Positions 1 through 9,134 of a stretch of DNA of 64,000 nucleotides are shown here, piece by piece (within the stretch, counting starts at the first letter, position 1; each line of letters begins with the position of its first letter). The notes beneath the pieces were generated by a model. The model was not told the DNA's origin, did no database searches, and saw nothing but the letters and a program-made list of their open reading frames with translations. The translations under genes and the position numbers were made by a program. The DNA is from Symbiodinium sp. CCMP2592 (taxonomy: Eukaryota > Sar > Dinophyceae > Suessiales > Symbiodiniaceae): NCBI GenBank assembly GCA_905221615.1, contig CAJNDT010000946.1, positions 562,865-626,864 on the forward strand, given 5' to 3'.

Positions 1-1044
1 TTGACGGTTTGGGACGCTTACGCTATACGAGGCAGAGCGACAGGGTTCATGCTAATTAAAGATGTAGTGACTGTTACGGGTCTTATAGGATCTAAGAATA
101 TGATTCCCCCATGTGCTCACAATCCTTACATGCTTATAGCAGTGTCTATGCCCCAAACCCCATGATGCTCCGCCTTCTGCATATAAGATCGCAAACCCAA
201 GTAGGCCTTCGAAATGAAGACCGCGTTTGCTAGAGTAAGGAAGCAGAGAAAGGCGCCCTGCCTGGGTCCATGTAACCGCTATAATATACTTTGGCTTTAA
301 AAGTAGCAAACGAGTGTCAGTCTGTCGAGCTTCGGTTGCGGTTTGCGCGCTTTTGGGCCGTTCGTCTGGAGGGTTTTACATGTGACTTGTTGCAGTTGTG
401 GGCTCAACGCAAACGTGTTCCTTTAAACCTCACTTGGACATGGTTATGGCTCGTACCCTTAAGTACGACGCCCTGGCACGAAAGCCGAGTCTCATCTTAA
501 GCTTCTGTCGGGGTTTAGGGTTTCGGGTGGCCCCTCTTAGGGTTTCGGTCGTTTGTTTCGTCATGGCAAAGCCGCCGGTCATGGACATCTGGCTCGCCCT
601 GCAGCGCATGTCGATGCTTGGCGAGGACACTTCCCAAGACCCTGTTCTAGTTGTAAAGATCCCTACATGAAACTCGTTCTGGCTTCTGAGTCTTCGGGAC
701 CTACCAATTTAGGGCTGTATGATTTCGGTGTCCGTGGGTGGTTCAAGCTTTTGGGTTTTTGATGCGAAGCTCAAGCTAAAGATGCAACTATAGCTGTAGT
801 TGCCGTCGAACGCGTTGTGCCACTGCTACTTACGAATTTTCCGGTTTGACTTTCAGTAGATCGCTACATTGAGTCATTCGTGTTCTGTAGTTGAGAGATA
901 TGTCTTGCCTCATTCCAACAGGATGAGAAAGGATTTAGGGTTGGGGGGTTAGCCACCTACGCCCTAAACCCGAAGACCAAACTGTCTGCGCCCCAAAACT
1001 GAGGTATCCGGACAAGGACGCGGTATGGAAACATATGAAGGTGG
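1..1044. other. no recognisable gene
   Basis: Mixed-composition DNA with only short, unconvincing open frames. A weak TTTAGGG-like patch lies near 510-545 and another near 930-975. I see no domain, RNA gene or clear inverted repeat here. Confidence 0.5.
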
Positions 1045-1449
1045 TTGGCCACAAGCGAGAACGAAGGTTTCCTGGCTACTCATTCCTTCCCAGAGGAGGT
1101 CTGTCGTCTCCTTATGTTCGGTTCCTTACGGATGCAGATCTCATCTTCAACACTACATCATCTGGCAATGTGGATCCCGAGGACGTGTCTCAGCACCTTT
1201 GTAGGGCTTCGGAACATAATTCGTAGCCGGAGCCTTTGGATCCTGGACGCTGTCGAGGATTTCCACGCCTTGCACCAGCTGGCAGTCGAACTTTTTCGCG
1301 GCGAGGCCAATCTGCACAGCGCTCGCATCGTTTCCGATGGTGAGGAGCTCTTTGACGAGGACATCCTCTCTGCAGCAGACATGGCCCAAGTTTTTACCTT
1401 CGTCCGACAAGGCTGCGACGTGGCGACTTTGACAGGCACAGGGAAATAG
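1045..1449 (+). CDS. possible ubiquitin-like domain fragment
   Basis: An open frame of 134 codons ends at a stop at 1447-1449. Its C-terminal half (from about residue 70) contains HSARIVSDGEELFDEDIL followed by a hydrophobic strand (AQVFTFV). That layout, 'R-x-hydrophobic, DGEEL, D(E/D)..L', resembles the small ubiquitin-like N-terminal domain that precedes ankyrin repeats in many dinoflagellate proteins, as I remember them. The first 60 residues look less protein-like, so the true exon may start later, and nothing downstream continues the protein. An antisense open frame covers the same DNA, so this could also be chance. Treat it as a fragment or single exon at best. Confidence 0.3.
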   Translation: MATSENEGFLATHSFPEEVCRLLMFGSLRMQISSSTLHHLAMWIPRTCLSTFVGLRNIIRSRSLWILDAVEDFHALHQLAVELFRGEANLHSARIVSDGEELFDEDILSAADMAQVFTFVRQGCDVATLTGTGK

Positions 1450-1812
1450 GTCCCAAGAGAACTGGATCGGGAAATATCAGGCCAACCCGAAGATGTTAAG
1501 ATAGAGCGTAGGGGTGCAAAGAACTATAACCCCAGAGCCCTAAGAAGAGCACGAAGCACAGCCCAAAGGGTCCGAGGTGCTGCTGCGGCGGGGGTACTTT
1601 CCCAAATAGCAAAAGTAATTCCCAACTTTTTAACATAGGAGCCCCAGAAAAAGGAACCCGTACCCTAAACCCCTCAACGCCCAAACCCCAAACCCTAAAC
1701 CTTAAAACCCTAAACCCGAAACCTAGGATTTTTCGGGCAGGCAGTTACCGTCTGCCGAGTGGCTGGCACGTGCCCGTTGATCTGACTCTCCAAAGAGGCG
1801 ACAAGGACACTT
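1450..1812. other. intergenic with telomere-like patch
   Basis: No gene is visible. About 1672-1725 is a degenerate CCCTAAA-type run (several CCCTAAAC units broken by single-base changes). The rest shows no pattern. Confidence 0.5.
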
Positions 1813-1996
1813 CCCCTAAGGGTCCATGTACCGACATAGGGATCCTTTAAGGATTCCTGTGAGGGCGACTATAAGGGTTCTATGAGTATTAAGGGTACCA
1901 TGTACCCAAGTAGTATACGCATTGGCGTTAGAGTAGTCCCTATATAGGTACTTCGGGGCCATAGTATGTACTATTTGGGTACATGAACCTTTGAGT
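1813..1996. mobile_element. MITE-like hairpin, family 'GGTCCATGTACC'
   Basis: The left arm starts CCCTAAGGGTCCATGTACC and the right arm ends TTTGGGTACATGAACCTTTG, its imperfect inverse. Similar hairpins occur at 8602-8710, 50940-51049, 51599-51707 and 52281-52479, with one half-copy near 63700. This copy is longer than its relatives and the arms have diverged, so it looks old. Confidence 0.6.
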
Positions 1997-2683
1997 TCGT
2001 TTCTGAGTTTGTTGGCTCTGGCCTACAGAGCCTGCAAAACTCAGGCGATTACACATTGTAAACCGAAAATGGGTTGTGTAGTAAGAATATGCCTTAAGAC
2101 AGAAAGATAAGAACAAAAACTGCCTTTGGCATATATGACCTGGACAGCTTGAGGACATGTCCAAGGCCACAAGGCTCGATCGGATCCTTCTGAACATCGA
2201 GGATCTTAATTTTGCCAAGGTCGTCTCGAGAGTTCGACGCTCTGCTGCATTGTACCATAATATGGGGGGGGGGGGGCAAATTAAATGGAATGGGGTTTCA
2301 GGGCCCATTATGCTGTACTTTATAATAAGGAACCCCAAAACACTATGGGTAAGTAATTATTCAGCCCCCATATTAGACGGTGTGTACATTTTGACCGAAA
2401 GGGACAAGGCAACATGTTTTTTTGTGGGCGAGGCTGTAAAGTAAATGTAATAGCTGTCTGTGTACAGAGTAATATATGGGCCCATTAAATAATTACCAAT
2501 ACTATCGGGGGATTCCTTATTCTAATTCAAGTATAATGGGCCCCAAAACGCTATTCTAATTATTAAGGCTCCTGCATTAGGTGTCTCTCTTTCGTCTGTC
2601 CTTGCAGGGCTTAGGTTTGTCCTCGCAGTTCAGCGTACCGGTTCTGGTTTATTTGAACCACTGCCATGGGAAACCCCAACCTC
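1997..2683. other. no gene; part of a dispersed hairpin family
   Basis: A run of ten G follows ATAT near 2263-2277. About 2490-2580 resembles the dispersed family whose arms read 'TTAATAATTA...CCCTATTCTAATTATTAAGG' (other members near 5454-5590, 37140-37320, 41936-42035 and 51150-51250). No exon is supportable. Confidence 0.4.
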
Positions 2684-2800
2684 TACAGTAGAAGCCAGAA
2701 AGTTGGAACATGGAGTTAGGATGATTAGTGCTAGGATCCCTTATGCTTTACCTTAAGGGCATGGGGATAGTGATGTTCCAACTTTCTGGCTTCTACTATA
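2684..2800. mobile_element. MITE-like hairpin, family 'GCCAGAAAGTTGGAACAT'
   Basis: Near-perfect terminal inverted repeats of about 28 bp: the left arm contains AGAAGCCAGAAAGTTGGAAC and the right arm its inverse. They surround an unrelated centre of about 60 bp. TA dinucleotides lie at both outer ends, which fits a TA target. A full sister copy lies at 43547-43663 and shorter relatives at 7610-7694 and 39666-39750. Several copies with the same arms make transposition the best explanation. Confidence 0.75.
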
Positions 2801-2803
2801 TTG

Positions 2804-2871
2804 GGGTTTAGGGTTTAGGGAAACCCTAAACCCTAAACTCCTAAACCCCTAAACCCTAAACCCTAAACCCC
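2804..2871. repeat. telomere-like repeats in head-to-head orientation
   Basis: GGGTTTAGGGTTTAGGG meets AAACCCTAAACCCTAAAC near 2820, so two short telomere-type tracts face each other. Units are 7 bp with minor errors. The tract directly abuts the preceding hairpin element. Confidence 0.75.
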
Positions 2872-4458
2872 AAAGGCTCCGGACCATCAACAGAGTGAGA
2901 CCGCTGACCCCCACCAAAGACCAACTTACAGCCAAGGCTACAATCGGCTAGATCTCTTGCACATATATACATATGTACACACATATACACATATACATAC
3001 ATGCATCCATACATAATTACGTACATACATACATACATATTTAACAGTGCATCCTGCCTTTTGCTGGGCTGTAGCGTCAGAATCATGTGTTAATTGTGTC
3101 TTCGGTTTTCCTTGGACTGAGGTTTGCAAATAGTGTTGAATCTTCGGTTTGAATACTTTCAAGTATATTGTGAGTGCTTGCGACATTAAGCTTCAAACAA
3201 ATCAGAGGACCGAGGGAAATCAAATACCATCTCCAAATCGGACAACCTGGGGGACTAAACGAAACAAGCAATCAAGCCTGGGAAAACAACAAAACTCAAT
3301 CAAGCACACATCAAAGACCGGTCAACTTTTTGCTTTAACCTACAGGGGTACTCAAACAAACTCCAAAAAGCAGAACAACCTAGGAAAGTCACAGCAAGCT
3401 TACAATCAATCGGCAAATCAAGTCAAGCAGACGCCCCCAAGGGCAAAATCTTGGCGAGGTCAATAACAACAAGAAGTCCAGAAGGCATAGTGGCATCACG
3501 AACTTCTTCTAAAAAAGCAAACAACCTACGCAGGGCTAACGAACTCTGAAATCCCAAATCAGCCGAACCTCCTTCCATGATATGTGTACGCACTCATAAA
3601 ATACCGGAAATTCAGGGCGATAACACATGACAAACACAAATGTTTAACAATTGACTCCCAAGATATACCGGCCGCGGCAAATCTGAAACATAGCAAGTTC
3701 CTAACTAATTACCGGATATATTTACAACGGGAGTGTTTTACAATGCTTGTTTTAAACTACCCCCGAGCCAGCGAACAAGCACCCAGCGACAACGGTCAGG
3801 AAGGATTTTGAAGCCCGCTGGCAAAGCTCGGCTGTCGGATGCTTGGAATCGCCAGGGCGGCGCCCTTCGTTTTCTTGTGACGCAGCTGGGCCTTGCGAGC
3901 CGCATGCCACTCCAGGAGCAGCAACCGTACTTGCCTCTTGCAAGTCGCTGGGTAGTAGCCTTTTGGTTTTCGGATTTTTTCTACATTCATAACACACCGA
4001 AAGGCTTGCACACTTTTTGGTCGGGGGGCTTTGGATTTCGAGTTTCAGTTTGCCGTCGTGGCATGGTCATCTTTTCCAACCTAGTAAATTTTGGAGCCCT
4101 ACATTCTGCTGTGCATTTACTTTGGACCCTTTCGGTATAAAGCAAGTGCTACAGCCCTTCGCTCTAGACCAATTGCAGCCCCTCGAAAAGCCGTTTCAAG
4201 CTGCGTACAACCCCATGACAGCTTACAATAATACCACAATCCTGAACCCTACCTGTGCTCCCCAAACCACACCTTGTTAGGACGTATATATAGAAACATG
4301 ACTCAGGAACCCCAAAAAGGTAAGGTTTTTCTGCGCGTAAGCCTATGAAACCAACAATGTTTAGCCGAGGAGTTTCCTACAGCTGCGCCCCGGCTTCACA
4401 CCGGAGGCATGGAAACATGCCGCGGAGATCGACGCCAGTCCTTTGAGGGTTTCCATGT
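2872..4458. other. no convincing gene
   Basis: About 2955-3045 is an ACATATAC/ACATAC-type microsatellite. The rest is A-rich DNA (3180-3560) and mixed DNA with open frames on both strands around 3750-4140, none with a recognisable domain or supporting splice pattern. Confidence 0.4.
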
Positions 4459-4502
4459 ACTTAGGGTTTAGGGTTTAAGGTTTAGGGTTTAGGGTTTCGG
4501 GT
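4459..4502. repeat. telomere-like TTTAGGG tract
   Basis: About six TTTAGGG units in + orientation with one TTTAAGG variant. Short and interrupted, so an interstitial seed and not a chromosome end. Confidence 0.7.
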
Positions 4503-4613
4503 TCAGGGATAAGTTTAACCCTTGCCTCATGAGCTCGAATCCCGCGACTCGCTGAAACCTCGTTTTGCACTTGCGCTCTGTCGCTGTCCTGAAGCGGCCC
4601 GGAACTTAAAAAT

Positions 4614-4722
4614 CCCAAAGGGTCCCATGTACCGATATAGTAGAATGTAGGGTTTCCATATTAGGCAGTACTACTATGACCTAGGGAAGTATCCCCCATA
4701 ACAGTACATAGGACCCTTTGGG
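4614..4722. mobile_element. MITE-like hairpin, family 'CCCAAAGGGTCC'
   Basis: The left arm TCCCAAAGGGTCCCATGTAC pairs with a right arm GTACATAGGACCCTTTGGGA. The inner part (GTAGAATG ... AACAGTAC) is shared with copies at 5241-5329 and 42875-42990, so this is a dispersed family. Confidence 0.65.
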
Positions 4723-4750
4723 AATGCAAACTTAAATGTCCCAACGCCCT

Positions 4751-4937
4751 CTACCCATAGGCTCCATAGTAGTTCCTTTTTGGGGCTCATGTTTGAATAC
4801 TATAATGTAATCCCAAAAAGGAACTACTATGGGGCCTACCTGTAGCCGGAAAGACCTAACTTTCTAGGGTTCCTTATTCTGGTTTCTATATATAGTTCCT
4901 TAAGAAGGTAGGTCTTTTCGGCTACAGGTATGGGTAG
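4751..4937. mobile_element. hairpin element interrupted by a second hairpin
   Basis: The right arm reads GGCTACAGGTATGGGTAG (ending at 4937). Its inverse is found on the left only if 4760-4838 is removed: CTACCCATA at 4751-4759 joins CCTGTAGCC at 4839. The outer element therefore has long arms (CTACCCATACCTGTAGCC, then GAAAGACCTA) and was split by a later insertion. Confidence 0.7.
4760..4836. mobile_element. 77-bp MITE-like hairpin inserted at TA
   Basis: Arms GGCTCCATAGTAGTTCC and GGAACTACTATGGGGCC are inverse copies. TA flanks both sides (4758-4759 and 4837-4838), and removing the element plus one TA restores the arm of the surrounding hairpin. That is direct evidence of insertion with TA duplication, as in Tc1/mariner-type MITEs. 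A related hairpin occurs at 44320-44417. Confidence 0.75.
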
Positions 4938-5848
4938 TGCTTGGGTCATGGAGGATCCCTTACTCTTTTTCCCTGAACCTGCACTCCGCCGAAGCTTGTC
5001 TCCAAGGGCAAAACGAGAGACCCTTAGTAAGGACCCCTAGGTATATACCCTTAATTATAGAGCCATTATATACCCATTACATAGCCCATTATAGGGTAGG
5101 GGTCCCCATGAAGGGTCCCTCCTTTTCCCCTTTGATTGTCGGACTCCAGACCCCAGGGCGAAAGACAGATCCGAAGCTTGAGCTTAGTAGCTGAGTCGGC
5201 AACCTCTAACCTTTTGGAGCTTATGTAATCCTACCATTATCCCAAAGGGTCCAAAGTACCAATATATTGGGAATCAGCTATTATGACTTGGGGAAGTAGT
5301 CCCCATAGCAGTACCTAGGACGCTTTGGGTATTGAAAAGGGCTACGGCTAAGGTACTTAGCCCCTAAGTAGCACGAAATCATAGTCGAGCCTTGAACCAT
5401 CGATCCTCAACGGCCTCGAAACCGGCAAGGGCGCGAGGATCAGAATCCTAATATAGCGGCCTTGATAAAATCACCTATACTACTGTTTGTTTGGGGGGAG
5501 GGTTCCTTATCAAACTTATCATAATTAATAATTATAGTGTTATATATCCCCCAAACCCTATTCTTAGTATTAAGGCCCTATATTAAACCCGAGATTCTAG
5601 AAACCCAAAGGCACCACTCTTATGCAAATGGCAGTGTGGCCGCTTTTGGGGTTCTGGGGTAGGGGAGTCGGAGGTTCAGGGTGCGCAAAAATCGCAAAAA
5701 TCCGCTCCCGATCAGCGACTCCCTAGCCCTGTAGTAAGAGTAACTTGCTTGTGCCAGTTCCATAGAAGCTTTCAGATTATTTCACGTGCTACATACATAC
5801 ATATATACATACATACATACGTACATGTTTGTATGTATAAAAACACGT

Positions 5849-5881
<33 letters not shown>

Positions 5882-6058
5882 GTATATATAGTCATGGCGT
5901 TCTTCTGGTTGGCTTTTAGGACTTTAACATCTTTTTGGGTTTCTTTATGAAGTATGATGGGGAGGCTAAAAGTTTAACTTTTAGGAGGGGTTCAGAAGTC
6001 AGGCAAGTGTATATGTGTTTTAAATCCCGAAACCACCAGTGAACATGCATCCGAGGAA
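4938..6058. other. no gene; short repeats
   Basis: Contains the hairpin at 5241-5329, a dispersed TTAATAATTA-type hairpin near 5454-5590, and an ACATACAT then (TA)n microsatellite at about 5790-5890. No supportable exon. Confidence 0.5.
5241..5329. mobile_element. MITE-like hairpin, family 'CCCAAAGGGTCC'
   Basis: CCCAAAGGGTCCAAAGTACC pairs with GTACCTAGGACGCTTTGGG. The inner GACTTGGGGAAGTAGTCCCC matches the inner part of the copy at 4614-4722, showing common descent. Confidence 0.6.
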
Positions 6059-6511
6059 ATGCAACACCGAGCGCTCGACGTTATCGATGAATGCAGAGGT
6101 GTCCTTAGTAACGCCTTTGCCGATCGTGCAGGCTCGTTTTGCTTTGTCCTAGTTTACAATTCGTCTTTTTGCGGGTCAACTTTTTGTTTAGGGTGTGCAG
6201 AGCGTCCCGTGCTTTACTTTCACGTGCCACTCAAGCATTCAAACACTCGAACACGGACATGCCCACGGCGCATGCAACATTGGAACCGACACTCACCGTC
6301 ACTCAGCTGGAATCTAAGCAAATTTCGAATCATCCATGAGCTGCCACACCTCATAAGACCTTCTAGAAACCTGCTTCCATGTTCCCTCGATCCTTCGTGC
6401 GAGCAGTTCGATCCTCAGTTAACCCTGAACGAATCGCTGTCAAGCCCGACATGGCAACGCAACCCTTAGGGCTCCACCTACCAAAACAAAAGCCCACTAC
6501 CAGATCACATT

Positions 6512-6760
6512 GTGATTTCGTATGTGGTAGCAGACCTGGCGTTTGGACCCAGTGACCCATCAACCTGGGCACCAAGAAAGACGGTTCGACAGCCATCAGT
6601 CCCAAACTTGGACCCTTTGGGAGTTCAACCCCCAGGAGAGATTTGGGACGCACTGGAAAGCAAATCCCAAATCTTCCTATCGACGGCTGGTGGCTCGCAG
6701 TTGGAGGGCCTTTCCCTTGACGAGCTGTATTTTGAAAGGCTCCGGCAGCTGCATCGGTAG
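6512..6760 (+). CDS. possible exon, unknown protein
   Basis: An open frame whose last 45 codons read as plausible protein (GEIWDALESKSQIFL, then LEGLSLDELYFERLRQLHR) before a stop at 6758-6760. There is no recognised family. It may belong with the Gly/Lys-rich frame at 6924-7208, but I could not establish a join. The first half is less convincing. Could be chance. Confidence 0.25.
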   Translation: MISYVVADLAFGPSDPSTWAPRKTVRQPSVPNLDPLGVQPPGEIWDALESKSQIFLSTAGGSQLEGLSLDELYFERLRQLHR

Positions 6761-6923
6761 TTCTTCGGGTTTGGGGCTTCGTGGTTTAGGGTATAATTTG
6801 TCAGCTGCATGACGAGCATTGGTGTAGGATGTAACATTGTGTGGGTAGGGCTTGTACTTTGCAGTGCAGTGCAGTTTAGGATCTTAGAACTCATGAACAA
6901 CAGACTATGGATGCTGATACTCA

Positions 6924-7208
6924 GTGCAGTTCTTAGAGCGTTTGTTTGTTCCTCGCCGGAGGTATGACACCAAAGGTCGCGAAGACAAGGGCAGTGGTAC
7001 TGGCAAGGGCACTGATGGCAGACACCCAATGGATTCTAGAGGTGCTCCTTCGAGGGGCAGCGGCAAGACGGGAGATAGACATGGTGGCAAAGGCAGAAGC
7101 CATGGCAAGGATGGCGCTGGCGGATGTCCTGCCCGTGTCAACGCTGTCCCTGCCAAAGGCTACGGCAAGAAAGGCAACGGACATGCTGGCAAGAAAGGCA
7201 AGTTGTAG
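6924..7208 (+). CDS. possible Gly/Lys/Arg-rich C-terminal exon
   Basis: From about codon 15 this frame is rich in G, K, R, D and S (KGSGTGKGTDGRHP, HGGKGRSHGKDGAGG, GKKGNGHAGKKGKL) and ends at 7206-7208. Such low-complexity basic tails are common at the ends of dinoflagellate RNA- or DNA-binding proteins. Two other frames over the same DNA are also open (one Ala-rich, one antisense), as GC-rich repetitive DNA often allows, so the coding frame is uncertain. Confidence 0.3.
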   Translation: MQFLERLFVPRRRYDTKGREDKGSGTGKGTDGRHPMDSRGAPSRGSGKTGDRHGGKGRSHGKDGAGGCPARVNAVPAKGYGKKGNGHAGKKGKL

Positions 7209-8601
7209 ATATCGCTTTCCATCCGGTTGAAAGTCAGCATCTGGACCGGGGAACCGGAAAGAGATGCCGGATATTTTGTTTGTCGGTGCCATGCTGCGGA
7301 GTAAAACAGACCTAAACTTCATATCGACCATTGTGGGAGACTCGCTGGCAGCACCTCCGCATGCTAAACGGAAAGCATGTGATTGTAGATCCTAGTGGGC
7401 AGGCGGCGTTGTTAAGATTCAGGGGCTCTCATTCGGCACGCTCGTGCTGAACCGAAGTCACCCGTACCTGTGAAGTCATATCAGGATCCCTTTAACGTTC
7501 AGGGTTTAGGGTTCCCTAAGCGTGTTTATTTCCAAGCTTCCAAGCCCAAATATTGAACCGATTCAGCCCAGAGCCAAAGCCTGAACCCCAAAACAGTTTA
7601 AGGTAATTGCCAGAAAGTTGGAATATCATTATCGTAACCTCTTTAAGGTAAATTATAGGGGATCCTACCATGAAACCATATTCCAACTTTCTGGAGTTCC
7701 CTGTAGGGTCAAAAACCCCAAGCCCTCCGTTCGCCCCCTCCGCTGCACCACAAGTCCTGTTTGCAGGTCGTGGAGCTTTCTCAGTCAGAGATCTTGGAGC
7801 AGTTTACCCAGCGATTTCGGGTTGAGTGTTAAGGGGATTTGTAGGGAGTTAAGCCAAAGAAGCCTTGCATGTGGTTTGCAGGGTATGGTTGTGAGGGGTT
7901 CGGGCTTACTAAATTATGGAAGGTGCAGCGGCTAATGTTTCGTGTTGAGGATTCAGGGAGGTAAGGGCTCGACCAATCCTTTCTGTGTCCACCTCCTCAA
8001 CGGCCGTAAACCCCAAAAGCCCCACGGAGAATCGGCAGCTGTGTTCCTAAGTCACCTCAAGCAGGATCGCGTTCGTTCATATGGGTAGTTCTCTAGATTG
8101 CGGATTGGGGTCTCGCATCTTCTCACGAACCCGAACAGGGACCCATAGTTCGCAGAACCCGCCCATATGTGTCAAATCACGCACAAGGATTCGGTGCGGA
8201 TTGTATCTCACTGTGCGCCTGCTCTGACATCCGGTGGGCCACCCACAAGCTTGCACTGAGAGAGAAGTAATGCTTCTAATACTGAAGGAGCATTCCGTGA
8301 GTCAGAGTCCCGAAACCCGTAGCCAAAGGACAGCGGAATACTGTGGCCCATTCCTCAGGGACGACTTGGTCAGCACCGGGGCGCTGAGTACAGTCGAGGC
8401 CAGTCTGCCAGTGAGTGTGCGTTTTTGTTCGTTGTCTTGGTTGGTGCAGAGCCCAGAAAATCATATAACCGAGTAGGTAACCTTTAACTTTTGTTGGGTA
8501 TTATAGTCCCAATGTAATGCCTATATGACCAAAAAGATTAGCCTTTAGTTCCCCTTTATACCCGACAAGTAGGAAACCCTGTGGTTTTCTGTTTGGTAAT
8601 T
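7209..8601. other. no gene; one hairpin element
   Basis: Apart from the hairpin at 7610-7694, I see only mixed DNA with isolated TTTAGGG-like words. Confidence 0.45.
7610..7694. mobile_element. MITE-like hairpin, short CCAGAAAGTTGGAATAT type
   Basis: CCAGAAAGTTGGAATAT on the left and ATATTCCAACTTTCTGG on the right are perfect inverses, 85 bp end to end. The internal GGTAAATTATA is shared with the copy at 39666-39750. Confidence 0.7.
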
Positions 8602-8710
8602 CCCTAAGGGTCCATGTACCTAAATAGTATATACATTGGCCTTAAAGTACTCCCTATATGGGTACATTGGGCCCAAAGTATATACTATTTGGGCACATGG
8701 ACCCTCAGGG
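8602..8710. mobile_element. MITE-like hairpin, family 'GGTCCATGTACC'
   Basis: CCCTAAGGGTCCATGTACC pairs with GGGCACATGGACCCTCAGGG. The inner AGTATATAC and GTATATACT also pair. It lies 90 bp outside the large mobile element. Confidence 0.7.
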
Positions 8711-8780
8711 ATTTGGGAATCGAAGTTTGGTTGCCCACTCGACTCTGAAAGTCATCTTCCCACTGCACGGGCTCCTTGAA

Positions 8781-8800
8781 TGTGTGTGTGTGTGTGTGTG
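8781..8800. repeat. (TG)10 at left edge of large element
   Basis: Ten TG units immediately before the left terminal repeat. The right copy of the terminal repeat is followed at 36931-36961 by a TG-rich run, so both outer edges sit in TG microsatellite. Confidence 0.9.
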
Positions 8801-9092
8801 TCCACCCCTGTTTCGAAGGGTAGGCAAATCTGAGTCGAATGAGCAGGGGGACGGAGGGGGTGCAGGGGAGCTCCGTCCAACGAAGCTCTCCCCTACACCC
8901 TAGGAAAACGTACCTGCTTTGCCTGCGCCTGGGCCCCGTCGTGGGCAGCTAGCGAGGCACTCTTGCCAGTCAAAGTTCTAGTTGCTGCCATGTTGATGAG
9001 CCTGGAGACCCCATGCTAGTCATGTTTGAAGGTTCTGACTTCTCCTGACTTATGCTGACTTCACAGACCTGCGACACATTGTGTCAAGTGTG
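8801..9092 (+). repeat. left 292-bp terminal direct repeat
   Basis: Starts TCCACCCCTGTTTCGAAGGG and ends CATTGTGTCAAGTGTG. By eye identical to 36642-36933. Positions 8849-8900 can form two interleaved helices that co-vary with the relative at 47746 (see findings). GACAC-ATT-GTGTC, a short palindrome, lies just before the inner end. Confidence 0.95.
8849..8900 (+). other. conserved pseudoknot-type or switch structure in terminal repeat
   Basis: Helix a pairs GGACGGAG (8849-8856) with CTCCGTCC (8871-8878). Helix b pairs 8858-8870 with 8888-8900 (12 of 13 pairs). The arms interleave in the order a5', b5', a3', b3'. In the relative, the same geometry is kept with different sequence: 47794-47801 with 47816-47823, and 47806-47815 with 47833-47842. 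The 17-nt spacer between the b arms keeps CCAACGAAG in both. The right copy of this repeat carries the same structure at 36690-36741. Full simultaneous formation would be strained because only one base separates the a5' and b5' arms, so alternative hairpins are possible. Confidence 0.7.
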
Positions 9093-9134
9093 ATTCACAA
9101 CGGCATTCCCTATGGGCGCCGTGTCTCCCAGAGG

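Noticed and set aside
3752..4011. Minus-strand frames with an Arg/Lys-rich helical stretch
   Set aside because: Plausible composition but two overlapping frames, no family, no splice support and nothing nearby.
4525..4560. tRNA-like B-box (GCTCGAATCCC); a similar word at about 40632
   Set aside because: No matching A-box or cloverleaf upstream; telomere-like DNA occupies the expected space.
8985..9015. TTGATGAG resembling part of a hammerhead ribozyme core
   Set aside because: Not CTGATGA, and no GAAA partner or three-stem layout was found.
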